From Chloracidobacterium sp. (GTDB lineage: Bacteria; Acidobacteriota; Blastocatellia; Pyrinomonadales; Pyrinomonadaceae): a stretch of DNA of 64,000 nucleotides. Shown in pieces: positions 56,526 to 64,000 of the stretch. Every line of letters begins with the position of its first letter. Position 1 is the first letter of the stretch. The position numbers and the translations under genes were made by a program. The stretch is taken from the NCBI GenBank assembly GCA_016720705.1, contig JADKKB010000008.1, positions 1 to 64,000 of the forward strand, in the 5' to 3' direction. The notes under the pieces are model-generated. The model did not search any database. It was not told where the DNA came from and saw only the letters and a list, made by a program, of their open reading frames with translations.

Positions 56526-56899
56526 AAACCGATAACAATCAAATGTTGGCAACCGCCATTTCTCAGGAGTTAGCATTGGCCGAATCGCTTATTGAAGGCG
56601 GCGACTTGAATTTAGCCTTTCATCACCTCGAACGAGCTCACGTTCTAGGTCAAGCTTCGACATACCAGCACACGCGTATCCATTGGCGAATGTTCAAGCT
56701 CGCGATCAAACAGGGTTCGCCCCGCGAGATTTGGGGACAGATCGTTCGTCTTATCGGAGCTTCGACAAAGACGCCGCTCGGTATCTATCCGACCGGGAAC
56801 ACAGGCGGCTCGAATGTATGGTTTTTTAAGTCGATGTCCATTCCCCGCGATTTACAGGCGATTATTGAACATGGTAAGAAGGAGGCTATTGAACAGTAA
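56522..56899 (+). CDS. DUF3703 protein
   Basis: 125 residues: FHHLERAHVLGQASTYQHTR, HWRMFKLAI, GQIVRLIGASTKTPLGIYPT and SMSIPRDLQAII are the DUF3703 pattern, a small helical protein often next to metal efflux genes. Function unknown. Confidence 0.85.
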   Translation: MKTDNNQMLATAISQELALAESLIEGGDLNLAFHHLERAHVLGQASTYQHTRIHWRMFKLAIKQGSPREIWGQIVRLIGASTKTPLGIYPTGNTGGSNVWFFKSMSIPRDLQAIIEHGKKEAIEQ

Positions 56900-56918
56900 A
56901 GTTGAGAGTTCTATTGAC

Positions 56919-57320
56919 ATGTCCAAGTCACCGGGAGTATGTTCGAAGATGATGGTGAGACGTCTCACAATGTTATTCCTGTTCTTGGCACTCGCCTCCG
57001 GCGTCGTGTCAGGTACGTCGCTTCACGCGTCGAATGACAAGATGATGAAGTGCTGCGACAAGGCCAAGAGCAAGGATGGCTCGCCAGCAGCCACTTCGGC
57101 CGGTTTATGCTGTGCAGTTAATTGCTCGGAGTCAGCACCAACCTCTTCTTTTAGTTACTCGCCATCAAGCTCAACTATTACAAGGTCCGTTGTAGAGCAA
57201 ATAGTCGCGTTGTTCCCAACAACGAGGGCTAAAACGCCAGATGCTTCGCCCTACCTTCCTCGGATTCTTCCGCAGACTTTACAACCCAAATATATCCAAC
57301 ACCACTCGTTGTTGATCTAG
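56919..57320 (+). CDS. Secreted Cys-rich small protein
   Basis: From ATG 56919 about 133 residues: signal-like segment (TMLFLFLALASGVVSGTSLH), then MMKCCDKAKSKDG and GLCCAVNCSES, and a Ser/Thr-rich tail. The paired CC motifs suggest metal binding. The frame is open further upstream but only as overlap with DUF3703. No clear ribosome site. Confidence 0.5.
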   Translation: MSKSPGVCSKMMVRRLTMLFLFLALASGVVSGTSLHASNDKMMKCCDKAKSKDGSPAATSAGLCCAVNCSESAPTSSFSYSPSSSTITRSVVEQIVALFPTTRAKTPDASPYLPRILPQTLQPKYIQHHSLLI

Positions 57321-57333
57321 TTACTGAGGAGCA

Positions 57334-57423
57334 GTGCGCCTTTTTTTCAGGCGAACGTGCGCCTTTTTGCGCTATTTCAATTTCGGCCATCGGTGCGCCT
57401 TTCGGAATAAAGGGCCGCCGAAA
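57334..57423. repeat. Short GTGCGCCTTT repeats and hairpins before the third pump
   Basis: GTGCGCCTTT occurs three times (starts 57334, 57357, 57393). CGCCT-TTTTTTC-AGGCG (about 57337-57353) can form a small hairpin, and TTTCGGC (57381-57387) pairs with GCCGAAA (57417-57423). Possible terminator of the preceding gene and/or leader structure of the next operon. Confidence 0.5.
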
Positions 57424-57449
57424 TAACTCTAGCTCTAGGAGACAACTAT

Positions 57450-57899
57450 ATGAGAAAGACTGTTTTATTTATTGGTTCAATCACACTCTTTGCGTTGATC
57501 GTATTTACCGCGGCTTGCGGTTCAGAAACGCCAAAGCCTACCGCTGAAAACCCGATCCCCGGTAAAGCTATAAAAAGCGGCCCGGCGGGAAACAACCTTA
57601 CCGCGACGATTTCAAACTCGGACGGAACGTTAAAGAAAGGTTCGCAGGAATTCATGCTTACATTCACCGATGCGTCGGGAAAACCGGTCGATGTTGGTTC
57701 CGTTGCGTTGAACTATCGAATGGCAGCAATGGGCAGCATGGCCGAGATGAATAACGGATCCGCCTTTACGACAACCGGAACTCCGGGCGTCTATAAGGGC
57801 AAAGTTGATATCGAAATGGCTGGTGAATGGCAGGCCCAGATAACGTATGAAGGCCCGGCCGGAAAAGGAGCATTTTCGTTGCCCGTCAGAGCGAAGTAA
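57450..57899 (+). CDS. Lipoprotein with YtkA/FixH-like domain
   Basis: 149 residues with lipobox (FTAACG). The mature domain has the pattern SNSDGTLKKGSQEFMLTFTD, PVDVGSVALNYRMAAMGSMA and GTPGVYKGKVDIEMAGEWQA, typical of the YtkA/FixH-like beta-sandwich. The Met-rich MAAMGSMAEM loop could bind Cu(I). It is 6 bases before the CusA-type gene. Confidence 0.75.
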   Translation: MRKTVLFIGSITLFALIVFTAACGSETPKPTAENPIPGKAIKSGPAGNNLTATISNSDGTLKKGSQEFMLTFTDASGKPVDVGSVALNYRMAAMGSMAEMNNGSAFTTTGTPGVYKGKVDIEMAGEWQAQITYEGPAGKGAFSLPVRAK

Positions 57900-57905
57900 G
57901 CAGGG

Positions 57906-60900
57906 ATGATACATAAGCTCATCGAGTGGTCGTTAAATAATCGCGGACTGATAATCGTGTTTTATATCGGTGTCGCTGCCGCTGGTTATTGGGCCTTGCT
58001 GCGCACGCCGATCGACGCGATTCCCGACCTTTCGGATAATCAGGTAATTGTTTTTACAGATTGGACAGGACGCTCGCCGCAGGAGGTTGAAGACCAGGTG
58101 ACTTATCCGCTTGTCACAAATCTCCAGGGGCTTCCCGGTGTGCGCGTAATCCGTGCAAACTCGGCTTTCAGTTTCTCGATGATAAACATCATCTTTGAGG
58201 ACAACGTGGATCTTTACTGGGCGCGAACGAGAGTTTTGGAGCGTCTCAATTTGGTTACAAAACAGTTGCCCGAAGGTGTCGTCCCGACACTCGGCCCCGA
58301 TGCGACAGGGGTCGGGCAGGTATTTTGGTACACGATTGAATCCGATTCGATGAATTTGCGTGACCTCCGCTCAGTTCAGGATTGGTACGTGCGCTATCAG
58401 CTCAATTCCGTTCCGGGCGTTGCTGAGGTTGCGTCGGTCGGCGGTTACGTTCAGCAATATCAGATCGACATCGACCCGAATAAACTGCGTGGCGTCAACA
58501 TTCCGATTTCCACCGTCGTCGAGGCGGTGCAGAAATCAAACAATAACGTTGGCGGCAATGTCGTCGAACAGGGCGGACAGTGGGCGGTCGTTCGGGGAAT
58601 CGGATTGATCGGCTCGGTGGAAGATGTCGAAAACATAATGATCGGCTCGTCAAACGGCACGCCGATCTTTGTCAAAAACGTGGCCGAAGTAAAGCTAGGC
58701 AACGCATTTCGCACCGGAGCACTCGACAAGAACGGTAAGGAATCCGTTGGCGGCGTGGTGATCGCTCGTTATGGTGTCAACACACTCGAAGTTATCGAGG
58801 GAGTTAAACAAAAGATCGAAGCTTTACAGGCCGGACTACCCGCGGGAGTTCGCATTGTGCCGTTTTATGACCGCACACAGCTTATCAATCAAGCAACCGG
58901 TACTCTCAAGCGAACGCTTGTCGAAGAGTTGCTCCTGGTTACCCTTGCTCACATCATTTTTCTTGCACATTTTCGCTCGATTTTGATCGTCACGATTCCG
59001 CTGCCGCTGGCGGTCCTGATGTCGTTTCTCTTCATGTATTTCATGGGCATCAGTTCAAATCTGATGTCGCTCTCGGGAATTGCCATCGCTATCGGCGTTC
59101 TTGTCGACGCGGGAATTGTCGTCACGGAAAACGCCTTTCGGTTTATGGAGATAAGGAAGATTGACCCGAAAGACCGCAAGGCGGTGTGGGAGGTTGTTCT
59201 CGAATCGACAAAACTTGTCGGGCGCCCCGTTTTCTTTTCGATGGCGATCATTATTCTAGCCTTTATTCCGGTATTTGCCCTGATCGGTCAGGAAGGAAAG
59301 CTCTTTCATCCGCTTGCCTTTACAAAAACATTTGCCATGGCCGGGGCGACGATCCTCGCCGTGACGCTCGTGCCGGTACTCTGCACATTTCTGATCGGTG
59401 GAAAAGTTCATTCGGAGGGAGCCAATCCAGTTATGCGTTTCTTGCGGCGGCTTTATGAACCGACGCTGCTTCTGGCGCTCAAGCATCGGGTTTTGGCTAT
59501 CTGTTCGGCTCTCGTCCTGTTTCTCGGAGCGATCATCCTGGCGATGGGCATCGGCAACGAGTTTATGCCGCCTCTTAACGAAGGCGACGTGATGTACATG
59601 CCCATTACCGACCCGTCGATCTCAATTGATGAGGCGAGCAAGATAATGAGCAAACAGGGCGAGATGCTTAAAGAATTTCCAGAGGTCGAAACGGCGGTCG
59701 GCAAAGCCGGACGAGCCGAGACCTCGACCGATCCGGCGCCGACGAATATGAATGAGACGCTCATCCATCTCAAACCGCAGGATCAGTGGCGGCCGGGATT
59801 GACCCGCGAGGATCTGATCAGCGAAATGGATGAAAAGCTGCGGATGCCAGGCGTTACAAATATTTGGACGCAGCCGATCATTAACCGCATCGAGATGCTT
59901 TCAACAGGAATACGAACTCAGGTCGGCATCAAGATTTTCGGTAACGATCTGAAACAGCTCGAAACGCTTTCGCGTCAGGTCGCGGAGTCGGTCAAGAAAG
60001 TTCGCGGCGCCGTCGATGTCTATCCCGAACAGATCGGCGGCTCACCCTATATCGATATTAAGATCGATCGTCCGGCCGCCGCACGATACGGAATCGACGT
60101 TTCGGTAATTCAAGACACGATTGAAAAAGGCATCGGCGAAACGAATCTTTCCGTAACGGTCGAGGGACGCCGCCGTTTCCCAGTCCGCGTACGTTATGCC
60201 AAAGAATTTCGAAATACGCCTCAGGCGCTCGGTCAGATACCAATCGCTATGTCCAATGGCGGCTCGGTCCCGCTCTCACAAGTTGCTGAAATTCGTTCGG
60301 TCGAAGGCGCGACTATGATCCAAAGCGAAAATGGTTTACTTCGCGGCACGGTACTTTTGAATGTTCGCGGCCGCGATGTCGGCAGCTTTGTCGATGAGGC
60401 GAAGGAAAAGATAAAAGAAGTTGAACTGCCGACGGGATATTACATCGCATGGAGCGGCCAATACGAGAATCAGCAGCGTGCGAAGAGCCGTTTGTTCTTT
60501 GTCGTCCCGATTGTACTGTTGATCATCTTCGGTTTGCTCTATCTCACGTACCACTCGGGAGTTGACGCCGCGCACGTTTTGATGGCGGTACCGTTCGCTT
60601 TAACCGGAGGCGTCTATCTTGTCTGGCTTCTCGGCTACAACTTTTCGGTTGCGGTTTGGGTCGGCTTTATCGCTTTGTTTGGCACTGCGGTCCAGACGGC
60701 GGTAGTCATGGTTATCTATCTAAATGAGTCTGTTGAGAACCGGCGAAATGAATTGGGAAGACAGTTAACGTCCAGAGAACTCATGCAAGCGGTCATCGAC
60801 GGAGCTCTGCTACGTTTGCGGCCGAAGGTAATGACAGTAACCACGGTGGTCGTCGGGCTATTACCGATCATGTGGAGCACGAGCTCAGGTTCCGAGGTAA

Positions 60901-61019
60901 TGAAGCCGCTAGCCGCTCCCGTTCTGGGCGGAATGGTATCGAGTCTATTGCACGTCCTGATCATTACGCCAGTAATCTTCTATTGGCTTCGGGAACGAGA
61001 ACTAAAGAAAGAAGTTTGA
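57906..61019 (+). CDS. cusA: HME-RND Cu/Ag transporter CusA (third pump)
   Basis: 1,037 residues, intact. It has LRTPIDAIPDLSDNQVIVFT, the TM4 motif LSGIAIAIGVLVDAGIVVTE, the periplasmic region PAPTNMNETLIHLKPQDQWR and IINRIEMLSTGIRTQVGIKI. The Met in PTNMNET and the Met in RIEMLSTG align with the copper-binding Met573 and Met623 of E. coli CusA. The C-terminal block ends APVLGGMVSSLLHVLIITPV, also CusA-like. This is the best case for copper/silver specificity among the three pumps. Confidence 0.95.
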   Translation: MIHKLIEWSLNNRGLIIVFYIGVAAAGYWALLRTPIDAIPDLSDNQVIVFTDWTGRSPQEVEDQVTYPLVTNLQGLPGVRVIRANSAFSFSMINIIFEDNVDLYWARTRVLERLNLVTKQLPEGVVPTLGPDATGVGQVFWYTIESDSMNLRDLRSVQDWYVRYQLNSVPGVAEVASVGGYVQQYQIDIDPNKLRGVNIPISTVVEAVQKSNNNVGGNVVEQGGQWAVVRGIGLIGSVEDVENIMIGSSNGTPIFVKNVAEVKLGNAFRTGALDKNGKESVGGVVIARYGVNTLEVIEGVKQKIEALQAGLPAGVRIVPFYDRTQLINQATGTLKRTLVEELLLVTLAHIIFLAHFRSILIVTIPLPLAVLMSFLFMYFMGISSNLMSLSGIAIAIGVLVDAGIVVTENAFRFMEIRKIDPKDRKAVWEVVLESTKLVGRPVFFSMAIIILAFIPVFALIGQEGKLFHPLAFTKTFAMAGATILAVTLVPVLCTFLIGGKVHSEGANPVMRFLRRLYEPTLLLALKHRVLAICSALVLFLGAIILAMGIGNEFMPPLNEGDVMYMPITDPSISIDEASKIMSKQGEMLKEFPEVETAVGKAGRAETSTDPAPTNMNETLIHLKPQDQWRPGLTREDLISEMDEKLRMPGVTNIWTQPIINRIEMLSTGIRTQVGIKIFGNDLKQLETLSRQVAESVKKVRGAVDVYPEQIGGSPYIDIKIDRPAAARYGIDVSVIQDTIEKGIGETNLSVTVEGRRRFPVRVRYAKEFRNTPQALGQIPIAMSNGGSVPLSQVAEIRSVEGATMIQSENGLLRGTVLLNVRGRDVGSFVDEAKEKIKEVELPTGYYIAWSGQYENQQRAKSRLFFVVPIVLLIIFGLLYLTYHSGVDAAHVLMAVPFALTGGVYLVWLLGYNFSVAVWVGFIALFGTAVQTAVVMVIYLNESVENRRNELGRQLTSRELMQAVIDGALLRLRPKVMTVTTVVVGLLPIMWSTSSGSEVMKPLAAPVLGGMVSSLLHVLIITPVIFYWLRERELKKEV

Positions 61020-61040
61020 TTGAACAAAAAAGGAGCTTTT

Positions 61041-61409
61041 ATGAAAACAATTGAGAAATATGCTTTGGGTCTATTCCTGACAGCCATCGCTATCGTGGCG
61101 ATGAACGCTCAGTCACAGGCTCAGGCCAAGTCCACAAAACCAAAATTGCAAACCGCACGGGTGTTGATCAACGACCAAGGTTACTCGCGAACCAGCATCA
61201 ATCTTCGCCGCGGAGTGCCGACGCGGATAACATTCTTACGGCAGACCGAAGAAACGTGCGCAACCGAGGTTGTAATCGCCGACTATGGCATTAGACGTTC
61301 GCTCCCTTTGAATGTTCCGGTTGCCGTCAGCTTCACGCCAAAACGATCAGGTGAGGTCACCTTTACGTGCGGAATGAACATGATGAGAGGCAAATTGATC
61401 GTTTCATAA
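61041..61409 (+). CDS. Small secreted cupredoxin-like protein (third copy)
   Basis: From ATG 61041 (AAAGGAGC site; an upstream TTG at 61020 is less likely) 122 residues: signal peptide to about QAQAK, then VLINDQGYSRTSINLRRG, EETCATEVVIADYGIRRSLP and FTCGMNMMRGKLIVS. This is the same domain as at 34747 and in the C-terminus of the lipoprotein at 33219. The stop overlaps the next ATG (TAATG). Confidence 0.75.
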   Translation: MKTIEKYALGLFLTAIAIVAMNAQSQAQAKSTKPKLQTARVLINDQGYSRTSINLRRGVPTRITFLRQTEETCATEVVIADYGIRRSLPLNVPVAVSFTPKRSGEVTFTCGMNMMRGKLIVS

Positions 61410-62752
61410 TGTCAGAACAGCTCGACAAATTAGTCTTTATTTTGGTTTTGATGCTGCTGCCTGGCGGTGTATTTGGGCAGGCCCCGACAACGGCCCCAAC
61501 GCCAGATACTACTGTCCGTTATCTCGATCAAATTGCCGGAGTAACCGCGGATCAGGCCGTTGTACTCGCACTCGAAAACAATGCCGAGATACTGGCGGTA
61601 CGAAAAGAGGTCGAAGCAGCAAGAGCAATGGTCAAGCAGTCGAAGCTGCGTCCTAATCCCACGCTCAATGCAACCGGCGCTCGGCAGTTGGGCGGCATGG
61701 ACAATAACCAGATGGCCGAAGTAATGCTGCCGCTCGAACTCGGTGGGCGACGTTCCGCGCGTATCGCTGTTGCACAGAAGGAACTGGAAGCTCGTGAGTT
61801 TGACCTTACAAATAGAGAACGGCTTCTTGCCGCCGATGTCCGGATCAAGTTCGGCGAAGCTGTAGCCTCAATCAAGAAAATTAACGTTACCGAAAGGACA
61901 TTGACCGCAGCCAGACAAGGTTACGACCTTGTGGCGGCGAGAGTGACGGAGGGCAAGATTGCGCCGCTCGAACAAAACATCTTTCTCGTTGAGGTCAACC
62001 GGTTGCAGTCGATCCGCGAAACCGCCGAAGGAAAGGTCGAAACGGCGATGTTTGAGCTTCGCAATATGATCGGAATGAGGCCCGATGAACCTCTGCGGCT
62101 GCGAGGTGACTTCACAAGCCTCATCCAAACCTTGCCTTCGCTGATTGATTCCACGAACGACGGGTTGATCCAGAGACCTGATCTTCAGGGTGCGCGTGCG
62201 GTAAGGCAGTTGGCTGAGGCGAAGATCGAACAAGCAAGAGCCGAAGGCAGAGCCGATGCGAGCGTGAAGAGCGGCTACCAAAGGATGAATTCTGGATTTC
62301 CGGTCAGCGGGTTCGATGATCGAGGGTTATTACGACCCGTCCAAGACGTCTTTCACTTCTTCACATTCGGCGTCGAAATCACTCTGCCCGTCCGAAATCG
62401 GAATCAGGGTGCGATCGAGGCTGCTGTTTTCGAACGCGATGCTGCCCAGAGTCGCGTAGAGTTCGGTGAATTGACGATCCGTCGCGAAGTAGCGTCTACA
62501 TTTGCGAGATACAACCGTGCGGCCCGTTCGCTATCGATATTTCAAAATGGTGTTCGGGACCAGGCGAATGCGAACCTACAGGTCATTTGGCAAACGTACG
62601 AGCTGGGGTCGAGAACCCTGCTCGATTACATTGCCGAGCAGCGCAGGTTTCTGGATGTGGAAAATGAATTGGTTGATAGGGAACTCGAAACCTACATCGC
62701 GAATGTTGAGATACTAAAGGCTGTCAATGCGCCGCAACTTACAAAGAAATGA
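61409..62752 (+). CDS. CusC-type outer-membrane efflux factor (third pump)
   Basis: From ATG 61409 about 447 residues with signal VFILVLMLLPGGVFGQ. TolC-family repeats: KLRPNPTLNATGARQLGG, LPLELGGRRSARIAVAQ, ITLPVRNRNQGAIEAAVF, and GSRTLLDYIAEQRRFLDVEN. The stop overlaps the next start (ATGA). Confidence 0.9.
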   Translation: MSEQLDKLVFILVLMLLPGGVFGQAPTTAPTPDTTVRYLDQIAGVTADQAVVLALENNAEILAVRKEVEAARAMVKQSKLRPNPTLNATGARQLGGMDNNQMAEVMLPLELGGRRSARIAVAQKELEAREFDLTNRERLLAADVRIKFGEAVASIKKINVTERTLTAARQGYDLVAARVTEGKIAPLEQNIFLVEVNRLQSIRETAEGKVETAMFELRNMIGMRPDEPLRLRGDFTSLIQTLPSLIDSTNDGLIQRPDLQGARAVRQLAEAKIEQARAEGRADASVKSGYQRMNSGFPVSGFDDRGLLRPVQDVFHFFTFGVEITLPVRNRNQGAIEAAVFERDAAQSRVEFGELTIRREVASTFARYNRAARSLSIFQNGVRDQANANLQVIWQTYELGSRTLLDYIAEQRRFLDVENELVDRELETYIANVEILKAVNAPQLTKK

Positions 62753-64000
62753 GAGAAGAAATCAACGAAGATATTGTCGACGGCGTTGAACCGGGCAAAG
62801 TAGCTGCATCGACTCCAAATCGGAAACCTCTATACGTAGCGTCCGGGGCGGTGGGGATTGTTCTCCTCGGTGCGCTGGGATTCTGGTATTTGAGCACTAG
62901 TGAAGGTGGAAAGGCCGTCCCGCCGCCGCGAAGTGTTTCATTTGGTGACAATACCAGCACAGAACCCTCGCAGACCGCAAGCGAAGAGACAATAACAATC
63001 CCGGAAGACCAGTTGGAAAAGATTGGCTTGAAGATCGAGACTGTTGGTGAAACGCTTTCGGGCGAGGCGATGTCGCTATCAGCTACGGGAGTCGTCCAGC
63101 CAAACGCCTACAAAGAAACCCCCGTTATCTCACTCCTTGGAGGCGTGGTTCGAAAAGTGAGTGCGGAGCTTGGGAGCAGCGTCGGTCGAGGCCAGACTGT
63201 CGCAGTTATATTCAGTAATGAACTCGCCGCCGCTCAATCGCGGTATCTCGCGTTGCAAACGGAAGCTCAAACTGCGAGCCAGAATTACGACCGGACCGCG
63301 AAACTGGTCAGAATCAGCCCGGTTAGTAACACAGAACTGGATCAAGCTCTGGCTGCATTAACCACAGCGGAGGCCGAACTCGAAGAGCATCACAAACACC
63401 ACGCACGAACCACGAAACTACTCGAAATTGGCGCGGCCAGCCGTGAAGAATTCGAGATGGCGACGACCCGGCTGAGAACGTCGGAAGCCAACGTCACTGC
63501 TGCAAAGAATCGATACGCACGTGCAGTTCAGGTAGCCGAGATCAATCCGGTCAGCCGAAGCGAGTTCGAGCAGGCCGCAGTCAAAAGGCAGACCGCCGAA
63601 TCCGATCTTGCTACGGCAAGGCAAAGGCTTCAGCTATTTGGTCTTTCCTCGCAAAAGGTAAACTCGCTCCGCGCTCCTTCGCAAATCACGTCTGAGATCG
63701 CATTAACTGCTCCCGTTTCTGGAACAGTCACAAAACGCAGTATCAACGAGGGAGAGGTCGTCGAAGCGAACAAGGAACTGATGCGCGTGACGAACCTTTC
63801 CAGCGTCTGGGTAATTGCTCAGGTTTATGAAAAGGACTTCGGGCTTCTCCGCGAAGGAAGCGGTGCGAGTGTGACTTCGAATGCATTTCCCGGCCAAGTG
63901 TTTCGCGGTCATGTTACATACATCGATCCGAACATCGTGCCCGAAACCCGCACCGCTCAGGTCCGGATCGAGCTCGATAATCCGGGTCAAGTTTTGAAAG
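62749..64000 (+). CDS. CusB-type periplasmic adaptor (third pump), partial at right edge
   Basis: ATG 62749 overlaps the OMF stop. The frame stays open to the end of the window (417 codons). It has a membrane anchor (about 25-45, VASGAVGIVLLGALGFWYL), a lipoyl half GGVVRKVSAELGSSVGRGQT, a long coiled-coil hairpin with HHKHH, and APVSGTVTKRSINEGEVVEA, then the barrel SNAFPGQVFRGHVTYIDPNI, with VPETRTAQVRIEL just before the edge. It completes the third Cus-type complex. Confidence 0.9.
   Translation, partial: MREEINEDIVDGVEPGKVAASTPNRKPLYVASGAVGIVLLGALGFWYLSTSEGGKAVPPPRSVSFGDNTSTEPSQTASEETITIPEDQLEKIGLKIETVGETLSGEAMSLSATGVVQPNAYKETPVISLLGGVVRKVSAELGSSVGRGQTVAVIFSNELAAAQSRYLALQTEAQTASQNYDRTAKLVRISPVSNTELDQALAALTTAEAELEEHHKHHARTTKLLEIGAASREEFEMATTRLRTSEANVTAAKNRYARAVQVAEINPVSRSEFEQAAVKRQTAESDLATARQRLQLFGLSSQKVNSLRAPSQITSEIALTAPVSGTVTKRSINEGEVVEANKELMRVTNLSSVWVIAQVYEKDFGLLREGSGASVTSNAFPGQVFRGHVTYIDPNIVPETRTAQVRIELDNPGQVLK

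Noticed and set aside
1..64000. tRNA, rRNA or attachment site
   Set aside because: I found no tRNA-like cloverleaf, rRNA segment or direct repeat flanking the element; the ends of the element are probably outside the window.

Overview
The window looks like part of a conjugative or integrative element, or a plasmid, from a Gram-negative bacterium, carrying a very large heavy-metal resistance load. Outer-membrane factors, lipoproteins, periplasmic adaptors and VirB-type conjugation genes show a double-membrane cell. An Acidobacteriota-like host is my guess from overall gene style only; no rRNA, tRNA or other phylogenetic marker is present. No transposase, integrase, relaxase or VirD4 coupling protein is visible here.

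Layout. (1) 1-7.76 kb: type IV secretion genes. A VirB1-like lytic transglycosylase lies on the minus strand, divergent from VirB2-, VirB3-, VirB4-, TrbJ/VirB5- and TrbL/VirB6-like genes. (2) 7.8-9.4 kb: a mercury-type cassette (MerR regulator, fused MerT-MerP, Cys-rich [2Fe-2S] protein) without mercuric reductase. (3) 9.4-11.8 kb, minus strand: two VOC-domain genes, one fused to ankyrin repeats, behind an AbiE toxin-antitoxin pair whose toxin is truncated. (4) 11.8-18.3 kb: a zinc-finger/DUF3854 primase-like protein, an adenine-methylase-like protein and a strawberry-notch-type helicase (together resembling a split phage DarB), then a stand-alone sigma-54-type AAA+ protein. (5) 18.4-21.1 kb: a type II restriction-modification system with a controller protein and a textbook tandem C-box. 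(6) 21.3-28.1 kb: a duplicated-domain hypothetical, a heptanucleotide satellite that replaces the N-terminus of a PRTRC-type ThiF protein, DUF2958, a coiled-coil protein, an ETSAVGRAL-motif protein, then an AAA+ / DUF1257 / DUF2997 / radical-SAM cassette. (7) 28.4-64 kb: metal efflux. There are three HME-RND (Cus/Czc) tripartite pumps, a Cu(I) P-type ATPase with YHS and metal-binding domains, a CDF transporter, a PII-like protein, several cupredoxin, DUF305 and FixH/YtkA-like periplasmic proteins, a MerR regulator with its operator, and an NtrC-type two-component system.

How it fits together. The left third is mobility, maintenance and defence. The right 36 kb forms a periplasm-centred copper/silver/zinc/cobalt/cadmium-type export system: the P-type ATPase and CDF pump move cytosolic ions to the periplasm, small Cys/Met/His-rich proteins buffer them there, and the RND-adaptor-OMF complexes expel them across the outer membrane.

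Sequence quality. At least a dozen conserved genes are broken by single-base frameshifts while both halves keep perfect family similarity. This is the signature of indel errors in a long-read assembly rather than decay. I therefore annotate such genes as single CDS spans and note the shift points. A few lesions look biological or at least different in kind: the truncated AbiEii, the ThiF missing its N-terminus, and an in-frame stop in one RND adaptor.
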